From Colocasia esculenta (taxonomy: Eukaryota; Streptophyta; Magnoliopsida; Alismatales; Araceae): a stretch of DNA of 64,000 bases. Positions 44,701-49,289 of this stretch are shown in pieces (the stretch's first letter is position 1; every line of letters starts with the position of its first letter). The position numbers were made by a program, and so were the translations under genes. The notes below the pieces were generated by a model. The model was not told the DNA's origin, searched no databases, and was given only the letters and a program-made list of their open reading frames with translations. The DNA lies in contig CM024753.1 of NCBI GenBank assembly GCA_014218235.1, forward strand, positions 185,604,348-185,668,347, given 5' to 3'.

Positions 44701-45974
44701 GGTTGTTACATGTCATTTTGGTTCTGCTTAGAACAGAGGTTTATACTTTATACCATGTGCCATGTGTATCTTCTTTCAAATTTATAGAATTTTATACTGT
44801 TTCACTGGTGTTCGACGAAATATATTCTCCCTCCTCCCACCATGATCTTGCACGTGCTCTTTCATTACAGAGTTCTCCTTAATAAACATGTTGAGAAACT
44901 CTTTTCTACTTGTTCTCTATACTGAAGAATTGTCTCTTCCTTGTAAAAATCTCTTCTAATGCAGGTTGGTCATGATAAAGAAGGACTCCCTATAGGTTTG
45001 CAACTGATAGGGCGTCCGTGGGGAGAGGGAACTATCCTACGCGTTGCTTCTGCAGTCGAGGTTTGTACATGAGAATTAGCTACAATTGGAGTATTGACTT
45101 CTGCTGTTCTGCATACTTGATCATTTTGTGTTAGGTATATAATGGAGGATATGCCATCCTCCTAACCCCTTTTTCGGCTATGATTTTCATAGAATACCTG
45201 AGCCATAGAATACTTTGAGCCACTTAAATTTGTTCATACTTTTCTCATACAACTGATTGATTGATCATATTTTTCAATACCTCTGTAACTTTGGAAGATA
45301 TTTTGAGGAGAGGGGGAAAGAGAAACTTTAGCAGTAGTATGGTATACCACAGGGGTATGTACTATGTAGCCATTGATGTTTATGTGAGATGAATCCACTG
45401 TACATTTGAGACATTTCTAAGGCATTGCGAACTTGACCTATTTGAGATACATTTAAAGGGAGTCATCCTAACAAACCATCGGGTGGCTCTCTTCAAGCAG
45501 TAGGGGTTGAAAACTAGAAACAGCTCTCTGCAACAAGCAGTAGGGTTGCATATCATTGACATATTCAAGCATTGGTAATATCTTCAAACCATCGGGTGGC
45601 TCTCTTCGAGCAGTAGGGGTTGAAAACTAGAAACAGCTCTCTGCAACAAGCAGTAGGGTTGCATATCATTGACATATTCAAGCATTGGTAATATCTGTAT
45701 GTGACTTGTTTTATTATGGGTTGCTATCTCTTCTTTCAGAAAACTTACCTGGAAATTCCGTATTAAAATGTTAAGTGGGGCAATAGCTTATGCCCTGGAA
45801 CTGCCCACAAAGACTAAGTTTTCAGTTTCAAATGTGTGTATGAGATATATTCATACAGTTTTCATGATATGTACGACATGTGACATTAATGCCACTTATT
45901 TTTTTTTGTAGGAGCTGTCATCGGGGTGCAGGAGAAGGCCTTCCTCATTTTATGACATTCTTAAGGATATCTGA
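5644..45974 (+). CDS. FAAH: Fatty acid amide hydrolase, 20 exons, frameshift in exon 16
   Basis: This is the whole coding span, introns included. The enzyme hydrolyses N-acylethanolamines to a free fatty acid and ethanolamine and is membrane-associated in plants. Exons joined by canonical sites (one GC donor) give 1835 nt; restoring one base would give 611 residues, close to the ~607 of Arabidopsis FAAH as I recall it. The N-terminal ~185 residues are the plant-FAAH extension, which rules out shorter relatives such as AMI1 or GatA. The amidase signature follows: Lys208 in AIKDDVDC, Ser284 in TGGSSSG, Ser308 in DGGGSIRIPS, the Ser-Ser-Lys triad. The C-terminal third holds VTPTTG and GLPIGLQLIGRPW. 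In exon 16 the frame breaks after residue 498, giving a stop at 38729-38731 and a predicted 511-residue product without ~100 C-terminal residues. Introns 7, 15 and 17 are swollen by transposons; the other large ones (16 and 18) show no clear insertion. Confidence 0.9.
5851..5960 (+). CDS. FAAH: FAAH exon 2
   Basis: Residues 30-66, from acceptor gatgcag to donor aag|gtttga. It contains PHLTGFALRFFVWLVEAP, a conserved amphipathic stretch of plant FAAH that may help membrane association. Confidence 0.9.
6119..6179 (+). CDS. FAAH: FAAH exon 3
   Basis: Residues 67-86 plus one base, containing TLIPEPPMFRPEFPPQ. Acceptor is cttgtcag and donor is caag|gtgctt. Confidence 0.9.
6427..6617 (+). CDS. FAAH: FAAH exon 4
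   Basis: Residues 87-150, with YWTIRDYAHAYRSNLATPS, the conserved motif that precedes the amidase core in plant FAAH. Ends in phase 0 at donor gtc|gtaaac. Confidence 0.9.
6707..6836 (+). CDS. FAAH: FAAH exon 5
   Basis: Residues 151-193, opening VAERIVSVIEDF and ending STQRFLE. Acceptor is gtgtgtag; donor is gagg|gtactg. Confidence 0.9.
6983..7060 (+). CDS. FAAH: FAAH exon 6, catalytic lysine
   Basis: Residues 194-219. AIKDDVDC carries Lys208, the catalytic base of the amidase-signature triad (Lys205 in Arabidopsis, from recall). Donor is ggg|gtatga. Confidence 0.92.
7148..7295 (+). CDS. FAAH: FAAH exon 7
   Basis: Residues 220-268, with GGTTWLH and GKANMHELGMG, both strongly conserved in the amidase core. 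Ends NYG with a split glycine codon at donor tatgg|gtgaga. Confidence 0.92.
7790..8658. mobile_element. Non-autonomous hAT element inside the TRIM
   Basis: It is flanked by a perfect 8-bp duplication, atgtggac (7782-7789 and 8659-8666). Ends are imperfect inverted repeats, caaggtttgcc on the left and catggtatgc read inward from the right. It encodes nothing. Subterminal regions contain repeated gatctcggaga (7835-7880) and ctcgcgagat (8610-8650) motifs. The middle (about 8150-8450) is a reverse-complement homologue of the hAT at 15367-19055 and preserves that element's uninterrupted site. Confidence 0.8.
8484..8557. repeat. 29-bp tandem repeat in the hAT element
   Basis: The unit ctgacaaccctgcctgaaga plus gatcctaa-type tail occurs twice fully and once partly. 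Such subterminal arrays are common in hAT elements and may bind transposase, but that is inference. Confidence 0.6.
8841..10347. other. Remainder of FAAH intron 7, nothing recognised
   Basis: AT-rich sequence without coding potential or paired repeats that I can see. A purine-rich spot lies at 9890-9920. Confidence 0.4.
10348..10460 (+). CDS. FAAH: FAAH exon 8, first signature serine
   Basis: Residues 269-306. RYTGGSSSGPAA carries Ser284, the bridging cis-serine. The donor gtcggt is weak but is the only one keeping the GTDGGGS motif in frame with exon 9. Confidence 0.9.
10545..10620 (+). CDS. FAAH: FAAH exon 9, nucleophilic serine
   Basis: Residues 307-331. The first whole codon is Ser308, the acylated nucleophile, in SIRIPSSLCGVVGLKTT. 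The donor is aaagg|gtaatg. Confidence 0.92.
11070..11141 (+). CDS. FAAH: FAAH exon 10
   Basis: Residues 332-355, SLCDGGTVEIVGPLAATVED, matching the conserved segment after the signature. Donor is ctggt|gtaagc. Confidence 0.88.
12042..12093 (+). CDS. FAAH: FAAH exon 11
   Basis: Residues 356-373, YSAMSGSSPADRNSLKP. Short exon of 52 bp between acceptor cttttcag and donor ccg|gtaatc. Confidence 0.85.
12094..13763. repeat. FAAH intron 11 with a ~49-bp tandem duplication
   Basis: The unit beginning agctttagcaaatt and ending gcattgagcat occurs twice in a row at about 12810-12907 with two or three mismatches. The rest of the intron shows no other feature. Confidence 0.5.
13764..13844 (+). CDS. FAAH: FAAH exon 12
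   Basis: Residues 374-400, ending TLKLGRYTE, followed by a 76-bp intron to exon 13. Phase 0 at both ends. Confidence 0.85.
13921..14004 (+). CDS. FAAH: FAAH exon 13
   Basis: Residues 401-428, WFNDVYSPDISGKCEEVL, a recognisable plant FAAH block. Phase 0 at both ends; donor caa|gtaagt is consensus. Confidence 0.9.
14193..14296 (+). CDS. FAAH: FAAH exon 14
   Basis: Residues 429-462, with LEIVLPELEEMRNAHLVSIG. Acceptor is gtttag; donor is aatgg|gtaaga. Confidence 0.9.
14433..14525 (+). CDS. FAAH: FAAH exon 15
   Basis: Residues 463-493 plus two bases, ending AADYVAAQRL and a split arginine codon. Donor ttag|gtaaaa opens the 24.2-kb intron 15. Confidence 0.9.
14960..15366 (+). mobile_element. 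RTE-type LINE 3' fragment, 5' half
   Basis: Translated pieces match the C-terminal end of RTE-clade LINE reverse transcriptase proteins: GWLKWRSASGFLYNRHIP, KGKFYRTVVRPTLLYG, AEMRMLRWMLGKTKKN and ENRLRWFG. The frame is broken near 15040. The RLRWFGH motif is cut exactly where the hAT element begins and resumes at 19064, so this LINE is older than the hAT. The 5' end is approximate and truncated. Confidence 0.8.
15626..18696 (+). mobile_element. Inner hAT element carrying a decayed transposase
   Basis: Inverted ends read catggaaggcag on both sides. The 8-bp flanks are agaagtac (15618-15625) and ggaagtcc (18697-18704), six of eight identical. The related intron-7 hAT, read in reverse complement near 8430-8460, has ataaggaagtacccccattt, which is the uninterrupted site and confirms the insertion point. 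Subterminal zones are packed with gatcgatcc / ggatcgatc motifs. A CT-rich microsatellite is at 16015-16100. Confidence 0.8.
16612..18319 (+). pseudogene. hAT transposase (BED finger and DUF659), broken
   Basis: The reading frame starts at the ATG at 16612. Residues ~20-75 form a BED-type zinc finger (RCNHCGKEMNGG ... LKQHIAG, then VKCKHC). After an acidic linker a TAG at 17221-17223 interrupts the frame, which then continues unchanged. The DUF659/transposase core follows, with LMCDGWTG (first acidic residue), VVTDNEASY (second) and VPCAAHSLDL. A frameshift near 18010-18060 moves the rest into another frame, ending GFKWVCMI at 18319. The C-terminal hAT dimerisation domain is absent, so an internal or terminal deletion has removed it. 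The protein would have bound the element ends and cut them; this copy cannot be functional. Confidence 0.85.
19064..19307 (+). mobile_element. RTE-type LINE 3' fragment, 3' half with GAT repeat tail
   Basis: Continues the LINE split at 15366, reading VRHCPNSAPIKR then RPTMIWCDVIRKD in broken frames, and ends in gataaggctctgatgatgatgatgg. The short ATG/GAT repeat tail is typical of RTE elements, which lack a poly(A) tail. Confidence 0.8.
19313..20549 (+). repeat. Element A 5' LTR (contains a TIR insertion)
   Basis: Pairs with 22379-22844 plus 34668-34746. After removal of the insertion at 19430-20122 it is about 540 bp. A TATA box (tatataaac, ~20309) and the transcribed region lie near its 3' end. 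Confidence 0.85.
19430..20122. mobile_element. C-rich TIR transposon inside the element A 5' LTR
   Basis: Absent from the paired LTR, where the text runs ccaagggtaaagttgtcc. Ends are inverted repeats, taaggtgtttag and tagggtgtttgg read inward, flanked by taa on both sides (19427-19429, 20123-20125). AT-rich arms surround a cytosine-rich core (19640-19985) built of a degenerate ~60-bp repeat around ccctgagcccgccctgcgc. It encodes nothing; the superfamily is unassigned, although a 3-bp TAA duplication would fit PIF/Harbinger. Confidence 0.7.
20553..20565 (+). other. Element A primer-binding site
   Basis: ttggtatcagagc, complementary to the 3' end of initiator methionine tRNA, three bases after the 5' LTR. 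Confidence 0.85.
20583..20921 (+). CDS. Unrecognised Pro/Arg-rich ORF of element A
   Basis: An ATG 17 bases after the primer site opens 112 codons rich in Pro, Arg, Ser and Ala in GC-rich sequence (20580-21260). I see no gag motif. It may be a gag remnant or only a by-product of composition; other frames here are also open, which lowers confidence. Confidence 0.25.
   Translation: MEPRSSRLLPSPARTPVGFPTPPYRQPLAGHPYGSPSAHLATAASVRPLTPSPVLGRLRFAPSRPRTLFAIVAGRTSALLSSVLERPRPRPWPSCSLQRSRQPAFCPNFKHR
21814..22296 (+). CDS. Unrecognised 160-residue ORF of element A
   Basis: The ORF begins MVIIDPSRSYITLGKEW and lies just before the 3' LTR. Composition is that of a normal folded protein, with an even mix of charged and hydrophobic residues and several cysteines and aromatics, unlike the low-complexity frames elsewhere in the element. 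Related-looking sequence in other frames just upstream (21690-21780, around VDGDQAFVEFHLKFLG) suggests a longer gene disrupted by frameshifts. I do not recognise a family. It could be a captured host fragment or a fast-evolving retroelement protein. Confidence 0.4.
   Translation: MVIIDPSRSYITLGKEWLEERHFAIDSNQSMCIIQPPHLRGKFCFPKYISLAGKPMLPEKTVIDEKSLELVTITNRVCVKTIFVDVWDQDLFIESGVHLICDDVFEINPSLTAISDLQDFTRDQCNYDMIWCNLDAYFLCRLQLFRRYIGLDIPMATLLV
22371..22378 (+). other. Element A polypurine tract
   Basis: ggggagaa directly before the 3' LTR that begins tgatgggg at 22379; this would prime plus-strand DNA synthesis. Confidence 0.75.
22379..22844 (+). repeat. Element A 3' LTR, first part
   Basis: Matches the 5' LTR without its TIR insertion, up to gcctata where element B has inserted. 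The last five bases, ctata, are the left TSD of element B. Confidence 0.85.
22845..23329 (-). repeat. Element B 3' LTR
   Basis: 485 bp, closely matching 34179-34662. On the plus strand it starts tgatgcggcacagagg and ends gatgtccccacca. The adjoining gcaggggagaat on the minus strand is the polypurine tract. Confidence 0.88.
23330..23853 (-). CDS. Unrecognised ORF of element B
   Basis: From an ATG at 23853 the frame runs to the LTR boundary and then into the LTR, to 23203 in all. It begins MACGLSDVFTNFRREWDQG and is acidic and probably largely helical (KDNILQRLCDELAKQEEIV). A hydrophobic stretch, MCFVVAPYLISSWILPYF, precedes the LTR. I recognise no domain. The last codons before the LTR coincide with the sequence that commonly ends Gypsy polyproteins, so the C-terminus may be a graft. 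Whether it is translated is unknown. Confidence 0.4.
24660..26682 (-). repeat. Element C 3' LTR
   Basis: Pairs with 31931-33934. About 25500-26330 is almost pure GA-rich sequence with many gagaga runs; long ORFs in that stretch are compositional artefacts. Confidence 0.92.
26562..26831 (-). pseudogene. Element C chromodomain end, running into the 3' LTR
   Basis: Continues the integrase frame after the single TAG: YLVRWRGRPATEDTWVSREE, the aromatic-cage strand and helix of a chromodomain that would direct insertion to marked chromatin. The frame continues 40 codons beyond the LTR edge at 26682 and stops at 26562, so the predicted C-terminus is LTR-encoded. This identifies a chromovirus; the clade is uncertain. 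Confidence 0.85.
26838..27821 (-). pseudogene. pol: Element C integrase core
   Basis: Same frame as the preceding segment. The DDE residues are seen in VVVDCFSKMAHF, IVTDRDVRFVSYFW and DGQTEVVNRSLG. The GPF-like region GAGPFRVVKRVGPNAY follows, then the start of the chromodomain (IDCILEEQIITSRDG), which is cut by a TAG at 26838. Confidence 0.9.
27834..28514 (-). pseudogene. pol: Element C RNase H end and integrase zinc domain
   Basis: RNase H continues with YSTYDKEFYAVVQAL, LFSDHEALRYL and ENRVADALSRR, supplying the remaining acidic residues. The integrase H2C2 finger follows (HTGGLAGHFG ... SHCRTCALAK). A TAG at 27834 falls where Gypsy proteins usually have Trp before the integrase core, so TGG to TAG is likely. 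Confidence 0.88.
28468..30054 (-). pseudogene. pol: Element C reverse transcriptase and start of RNase H
   Basis: Same frame as the protease, separated from it by one or two in-frame stops near 30060-30136. After a proline-rich linker comes the RT: PALLAPKKDGTWRMCID, IDLKSGYHQVRI, VMPFGLSNAPSTFM and the catalytic YFDDILVYS. RNase H begins at EVCCDASGVGIGGVL. The frame is lost at 28468, just inside RNase H, and resumes in another frame from 28514. Confidence 0.9.
30136..31025 (-). pseudogene. Element C gag C-terminus, zinc knuckle and protease
   Basis: The gag frame continues from 31025 as a Pro/Arg-rich segment with repeated GPTLPLPAP, then shifts frame near 30655. The next frame opens with a CCHC zinc knuckle, CFKCHGIGHYASSC, which binds RNA. 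An aspartic protease follows, with the catalytic motif VVIDSGSCINAIS (Asp-Ser-Gly). It stops at 30136, where conserved Gypsy sequence continues in frame. This is one decayed polyprotein, not separate genes. Confidence 0.85.
31050..31790 (-). pseudogene. gag: Element C gag (capsid region)
   Basis: Best start is the ATG at 31790 (MGDPNQSTPSPG), which joins in frame through one TGA near 31690 to the long open stretch starting MENVLNRVDTLERA. The retrotransposon gag domain lies around VEAPNFDGTLDPRAYQDW, AKTYWTNVENQF and KYHPPTFRSRLIDQW. A TAA near 31052 ends it, and the same frame reopens at 31025. Both stops fit a C-to-T change in CGA or CAA. The protein would form the virus-like particle. Confidence 0.85.
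31915..31927 (-). other. Element C primer-binding site
   Basis: Minus strand ttggtatcagagc, initiator-Met type, three bases inside the 5' LTR edge. Confidence 0.85.
31931..33934 (-). repeat. Element C 5' LTR
   Basis: Near-identical to the 3' LTR, including the GA-rich tract (about 32775-33575) and a shared segment with gtggtagtcgcagcggctaa near its start. Length differences fall mostly in the purine runs. Confidence 0.92.
34164..34176 (-). other. Element B primer-binding site
   Basis: On the minus strand this reads ttggtatcagagc, complementary to initiator methionine tRNA, two bases from the 5' LTR. Confidence 0.85.
34179..34662 (-). repeat. Element B 5' LTR
   Basis: 484 bp, ends as for its partner. 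On the minus strand it is followed at once by the primer site. Confidence 0.88.
34663..34746 (+). repeat. Element A 3' LTR, second part
   Basis: Begins with the right TSD of element B (ctata, 34663-34667) and continues the LTR with tccccttctatcctctct to gcatca at 34746, matching 20478-20549. Confidence 0.85.
34747..35564. other. Intron 15 sequence between element A and a hAT MITE
   Basis: AT-rich, no ORF or paired repeat recognised. Presumably ancestral intron or the tail of an older insertion. Confidence 0.35.
35565..35866. mobile_element. hAT-type MITE
   Basis: 302 bp with inverted ends caaggtttgccggatcgg and cagggtttggcggatcg (read inward), and a perfect 8-bp TSD agtgtatc (35557-35564, 35867-35874). 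The centre is a TATA-rich repeat at 35685-35765. The arms carry gaatcgga-type motifs also found in the outer hAT at 15367-19055, so the same transposase family probably moved both. Confidence 0.85.
36538..36929. mobile_element. Tourist-like (PIF/Harbinger) MITE in the minisatellite
   Basis: 392 bp, inverted ends ggtatcgtttggaact and ggcatcgtttggaat read inward, TSD taa (36535-36537, 36930-36932). Removing it rejoins gaactaagtaaggcagcc, matching gaactaagcaaggctgcc at 36381-36398 in a neighbouring repeat copy. Confidence 0.8.
37020..37577 (-). mobile_element. RTE-type LINE 3' fragment, opposite to FAAH
   Basis: On the minus strand it encodes GWLKWRSASG, YRMVVRPTLLYG, MCGKIKKDKIKNA and ENRLRWFGHVHCC, the same RTE C-terminal region as the fragment at 14960-19307, and ends in a GAT repeat (catcatcatcatcatc on the plus strand). 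It is 5'-truncated and full of stops. Confidence 0.8.
38081..38676. other. End of intron 15 before exon 16
   Basis: Contains a G-run near 38193-38215, a GC-richer patch up to 38400, then unique AT-rich sequence leading to the acceptor caattgcag at 38676. No element recognised. Confidence 0.4.
38677..38744 (+). CDS. FAAH: FAAH exon 16, carries a -1 frameshift
   Basis: The first codons continue exon 15 as RRRLM, as in Arabidopsis. From about 38690 the conserved protein continues only in another frame, YFMEAFKTVDIVVTPTTG, with two bases where a codon should be. The exon is 68 bp; 69 would keep phase with exon 17. Read as given, it stops at 38729-38731. Confidence 0.85.
38745..40806. other. FAAH intron 16, nothing recognised
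   Basis: AT-rich intronic sequence with a run of G at about 39211-39224. No paired repeat or coding trace seen. Confidence 0.4.
40807..40871 (+). CDS. FAAH: FAAH exon 17, followed by a GC-AG intron
   Basis: Residues 517-538 of the frame-corrected numbering, MTAPKIPSSSLKSG onwards. The donor is ctcag|gcaagt, a GC donor with otherwise perfect consensus; no GT donor nearby keeps phase with exon 18. Confidence 0.8.
41388..42560 (-). mobile_element. 5'-truncated L1-type LINE in FAAH intron 17
   Basis: It is flanked by a perfect 10-bp TSD, tttaggccct (41378-41387 and 42561-42570). The plus-strand T run starting at 41388 is the poly(A) tail of a minus-strand insertion. The coding remnant is the C-terminal end of an L1-type ORF2: a cysteine/histidine-rich region near 42470 and then an RNase H domain. 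The rest of ORF2, including RT and endonuclease, was never inserted. Confidence 0.9.
41560..42443 (-). pseudogene. L1 ORF2 C-terminus with plant-type RNase H, broken
   Basis: From 42443 one frame encodes DHGFMHVDWAKALWGHY and RHLWYARNDHIHHNK, typical of the linker after the zf-RVT region. Near 42054 a frameshift moves into the RNase H frame: LKLNIDGASKGNPGPSGGGG, MEALALLAGLTLC, a weakly matched third acidic position and REANQLADALANKA. In plant L1 elements this domain would degrade RNA-DNA hybrids during target-primed reverse transcription. Stop at 41560. Confidence 0.85.
43027..43088 (+). CDS. FAAH: FAAH exon 18
   Basis: Residues 539-559, LMRFILAANLLGLPAISIP, the conserved C-terminal amidase motif. 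Phase 0 at the donor cct|gtaagt. Confidence 0.9.
43089..44964. other. FAAH intron 18, no element proven
   Basis: AT-rich. A CT microsatellite (ctctctctctctc, about 44372-44390) and a block starting agggtgtgtttgggattt (44180) that resembles a MITE end are present, but I could not find a matching inverted end. Confidence 0.4.
44965..45060 (+). CDS. FAAH: FAAH exon 19
   Basis: Residues 560-591, VGHDKEGLPIGLQLIGRPW, the diagnostic C-terminal block of amidase-signature enzymes. Phase 0 on both sides. Confidence 0.92.
45473..45696. repeat. FAAH: 113-bp tandem duplication in FAAH intron 19
   Basis: Two nearly identical copies start aaaccatcgggtggctct at 45473 and 45586 and end gcattggtaatatct. They differ at one or two bases, so the duplication is recent. 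Each copy also contains gcagtagggg and gcagtagggt. Confidence 0.85.
45912..45974 (+). CDS. FAAH: FAAH exon 20, stop codon
   Basis: Residues 592-611 and TGA at 45972-45974. The end SSFYDILKDI matches the FYDIL tail of plant FAAH. Acceptor is ttttgtag. Confidence 0.9.
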   Translation, partial: ELSSGCRRRPSSFYDILKDI

Positions 45975-46836
45975 AATGCGTCTCAATCTTGCTGCTCGAA
46001 TAAAAATGACTGCCTTCAAGTGGATTCCAAATAACTGATCCCCATTATCTTGGCATGTCTAGAAATATTCAGAATCCCTGTCTTCCTTGTAATTCCATTT
46101 GACAATAAGTTGTTTTCTGTTTTCTTTCGAGTATTATTTTTCGGAACTTGAGAATGTTTCCACCGCTATGTAGCTTCATGGACTGCGAATTGTCGTCTGC
46201 AATGGGTAGACGGAGGCAGAGATGGAGGGTAAGCAACCCAAAAAGGCATGAGAGAAGAAATAAACCTCCTCAAGCCGTAACTGCATTCCAATTTCCCATT
46301 CAACTTGGAAATTGCACTTCCATTTGAGTAAGATGCACTGATGGCTTGGGTCCATCGTGTTTGTGATGGATCTTATATCTGCATGCTTTGGTATGTATAA
46401 ATGATAGAAAATGCGATATGAGAGAAGATACCAACCTTGTTTGTTTGAGTTTCCATGCAGGCAAGCAGGGTATGAGCAATTGTATAGAAGTTGAGCATGC
46501 ATGCATGGTATTGTCATGCCCCGACTATAGCGGAAATGTAATCGGGACGTGACAGGCAAAAAGAGGTAGGTAAGGACAATTAAGCAATTGCAATAAACGC
46601 AGAATCTCAAAACTTAACTGGTCATTATACTTATATAGGAGTATTCCAGGAGCAAACGGTGAAATAAACACACTAACAAGGTTCTAATTTAATCTACAAT
46701 CAAACGTTTCAGGTCCTGGTGTGTAATAATTGACAAAAAATAAAAATAAGCTTGAATCAATCGAGTTAACTTTGTCGATTCTTATGTGAGAATTCGTATT
46801 TTGATGCGGAAACTCATCTCTTGAACAAATGAACTC
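45975..46836. other. FAAH 3' flank up to the Tat element
   Basis: The 3' UTR occupies the first 100-150 bases. A hairpin-forming palindrome is at 46513-46554: tgtcatgccccga pairs imperfectly with tcgggacgtgaca. Such a palindrome is common at plant LTR starts, so a fragment of an older LTR element may begin at 46513. The five bases before the Tat LTR are aactc. Confidence 0.4.
45999..46004 (+). terminator. FAAH: FAAH polyadenylation signal candidate
   Basis: AATAAA lies 25 bases after the stop codon, which is close. A second looser candidate (aataag) is near 46103. The true 3' end is not visible from sequence alone. Confidence 0.4.
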
Positions 46837-47602
46837 TGTGGTGGCTATTTCTAACCACCTAGACCCCTAGGGCCCATCATGGCCCAATACAGCCCTACAC
46901 GGCACTCCTCGCAGGCGCCACGCGTCCCCGAGCACAACCTGTTGACTCCGAACAGAAGCTCCGAGCAGAGCATCTTCAGGCCCCAGGGGTGATCCCCGAA
47001 CATCCTGTAGCCTATGCGGCCCAGGCATCTCCTACCGAACAGCACGGACTCGAAGCATGCCTCAACTTCGTCAACCCCAAGCACCGAGCAGGTGGTTCGG
47101 TGACCGAGCAGTCCCCCTGCTCGATACCTCCCAAGCATGAGGAGCGGTGAAATTCGCCCCCAATCAGCAACGGTTACGCCCACGACGCGGCACGCACCCC
47201 ACGATCAAGTGGTGCGTTAACTGTAGGGTCCCTCAAAGGGCCGCCTCAACGCATGACTCCCCTCCAAGGGCACCAACTGGCACGCCCTTTTTGGTAACTG
47301 TCGGGGGGATGTTTCCCTTTACCCCTTCGACACCTTCGCTTATAAAAGGCCCAGGTGATCTCCATGCAAAGGTACATGATCTTACTCACACCGCTCTCAC
47401 ACAACACTGAACCCTTCTTCTCTAAGCCTCATTTACAGTCAACTGACTTAGGCATCGGAGGGTTCTCCCCGGTTCTTCAACCGGGCTCCCCCCTTGATTT
47501 GGTTCTGGTTTTGCAGGCATTCGCTTGCTACTGACGGCCGTCTTCCTTGTCTCCAAGTGTAGGCCCGTTTGGTTCCAACCCAAACAGGAAAATACATCCA
47601 CA
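46837..47602 (+). repeat. Tat element 5' LTR
   Basis: Starts tgtggtggctatttctaac and ends aatacatccaca. Contains a TATA box, tataaaag, at 47341-47348. It differs from the 3' LTR at scattered sites, so the insertion is moderately old. Confidence 0.93.
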
Positions 47603-47606
47603 CTTT

Positions 47607-47623
47607 TGGCACCGTCTGTGGGA
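47607..47623 (+). other. Tat element primer-binding site
   Basis: tggcaccgtctgtggga lies four bases after the LTR. It differs from the initiator-Met sites of the other elements here. Comparable sites in Tat elements are paired with another tRNA, reported as tRNA-Arg for Ogre from recall. Confidence 0.7.
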
Positions 47624-47636
47624 ATCGACGACAGCC

Positions 47637-49256
47637 ATGGCTCGCGGGCGATCCTCGTACCAGAACGTTGGAAGCCGTATGACAAGGTCCTGCCAGTCGC
47701 GGGCGGCGGACTCCCGTCAGCGTCCCCCCCCCCGTCAACGTCACCATAGCCCCTACTGGTGCGACCGGCGACATCCCTGCGCCCGCCATCGTTGTGCCTG
47801 CAACTGCCCTGGAGGTAGTAGAACTCCAGGGGCAAATGCAACACCTAACGGGCATATGCCTGGGCCTTCAGACCCAGTTGGCCAGGCAACCGGCCCCGGC
47901 GGCCTCCCTGCCGCAGGAACTTCAGGCGGAGTCGTCTCACCGACGATCTCGCTCCCCCCCGCGCTTCAGGAGCAGCATGCGGATTCACCGCGGAGGTCGC
48001 ACCGCGCCCCGTCTGATGAGCGGGCACCGGAGCGCCACTGTCGTTCACCTCGTCGCTCCACGGCGGCCCCGCGCCCTCCGCGCTCGGTCGTGGGAGCCAA
48101 CTCCCACAAGGCCGGGCATGCAGATTCGGCCCACTCCGAACAGGAGTTGGCTAGGCGCCTACGCCGCGTCGTCGTCCTGGAGCGTCATGTGGACGCGATG
48201 GTCCAGTGGGCAGAGGGCAAGGCTCCAATGGATGAAGATCTGACCTTCCGCTCCCCCTTCATGGTAGAGATCTTGGAAGCTCAGGTCTCCCCCAAGCTCA
48301 CTCTGCCCACCATCGCGCTGTACGACGGCACAACCGACCCGGCGGACCACATTCATGGGTTCGAGTCACACATGGTGTTCCATGGAGCGTTCGACGCGGC
48401 CAAGTGCCGGGCCTTCCTGGCCACTCTCAAGGAAACCGCTAGGGCATGGTTTGAGGCCCTACCTGCCGGTTCCATTTCTTCTTTCCACCAATTGAAGAAG
48501 TCCTTTCGGGACAACTTCCTCGGTGGAAGATCGCAGCCGCACACTGCGGCATCCCTCTTGGTTGTTCGGCAAAAGAAGGGCGAGGCGCTATGGGACTTCG
48601 TCAAGAGGTTCCAGACAGAGGCGCTTCGAATCCCTCGCCTGGACGTTCCTTTGGCCACCAGTGCTCTTATCTAGGGCACTCGCGATGGCTTCCTTCAGAG
48701 GACGCTAGGCGTATAGCAGCCCTCCACTCTGGCCGAGCTGCTCTCCATCTCCCAACGCCATGCGGCTTGCGAGGAGAGCTTGGCTGTCGGCCGAACAAAG
48801 CAGGGCGAACAGTCAGATAAGAAGAGGCCCTCCGACAACGGTTCCGATCGAGATCGGAAGAAGGGTCGGCGCAACGGGGATTCACCTCGCCGACCACGCC
48901 CCTTCACCGACTACACCCCGCTCACAGTGGGCCCCGAACAGATCCTGGCGGAGATCCAGGATGAGCCATATGTTCGGTGGCCACCGAGGATGCGCTCTGA
49001 TCCTCGGAGGCGCAATCAGGATAAATACTGTCGTTTCCATCGCGACCACATCCACGACACTTCTGAGTGCCGCCAGCTCAAGGATGAGATTGAGTCCCTC
49101 ATCAAGTGCGGCTACCTTGGACGATTCGTGCGCCGCAATGAAGATCGCCCCCGATGCCGAGAGTGGACTCCCGAGCAGCCAATCAACAACGAGCCTAACG
49201 GGCAGGAGATCAATGTGATCGCAGGAGGCTTCAGCACATGGGGTGAAAGTACATAG
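47637..49256 (+). pseudogene. gag: Tat element gag
   Basis: The frame opens at MARGRSSYQNVG and runs on, after a basic Pro/Arg-rich region, into the capsid-like domain (LPTIALYDGTTDPADHIHG, ARAWFEALPAGSI, FVKRFQTEALRI). A TAG at 48672 interrupts ALI*GTRDGF, where Gln would be usual; a second TAG follows near 48713. The same frame then shows the Tat-type finger YCRFHRDHIHDTSECRQLKD and KCGYLGRFV, and stops at 49254-49256. It would build the particle and package RNA. Confidence 0.85.
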
Positions 49257-49289
49257 AGTCGATGCCACTGCGCTCGGCGAGTACATGTC

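Noticed and set aside
45473..45696. CRISPR-like direct repeat
   Set aside because: Two adjacent copies of a 113-bp unit without spacers in a plant intron; a simple tandem duplication.
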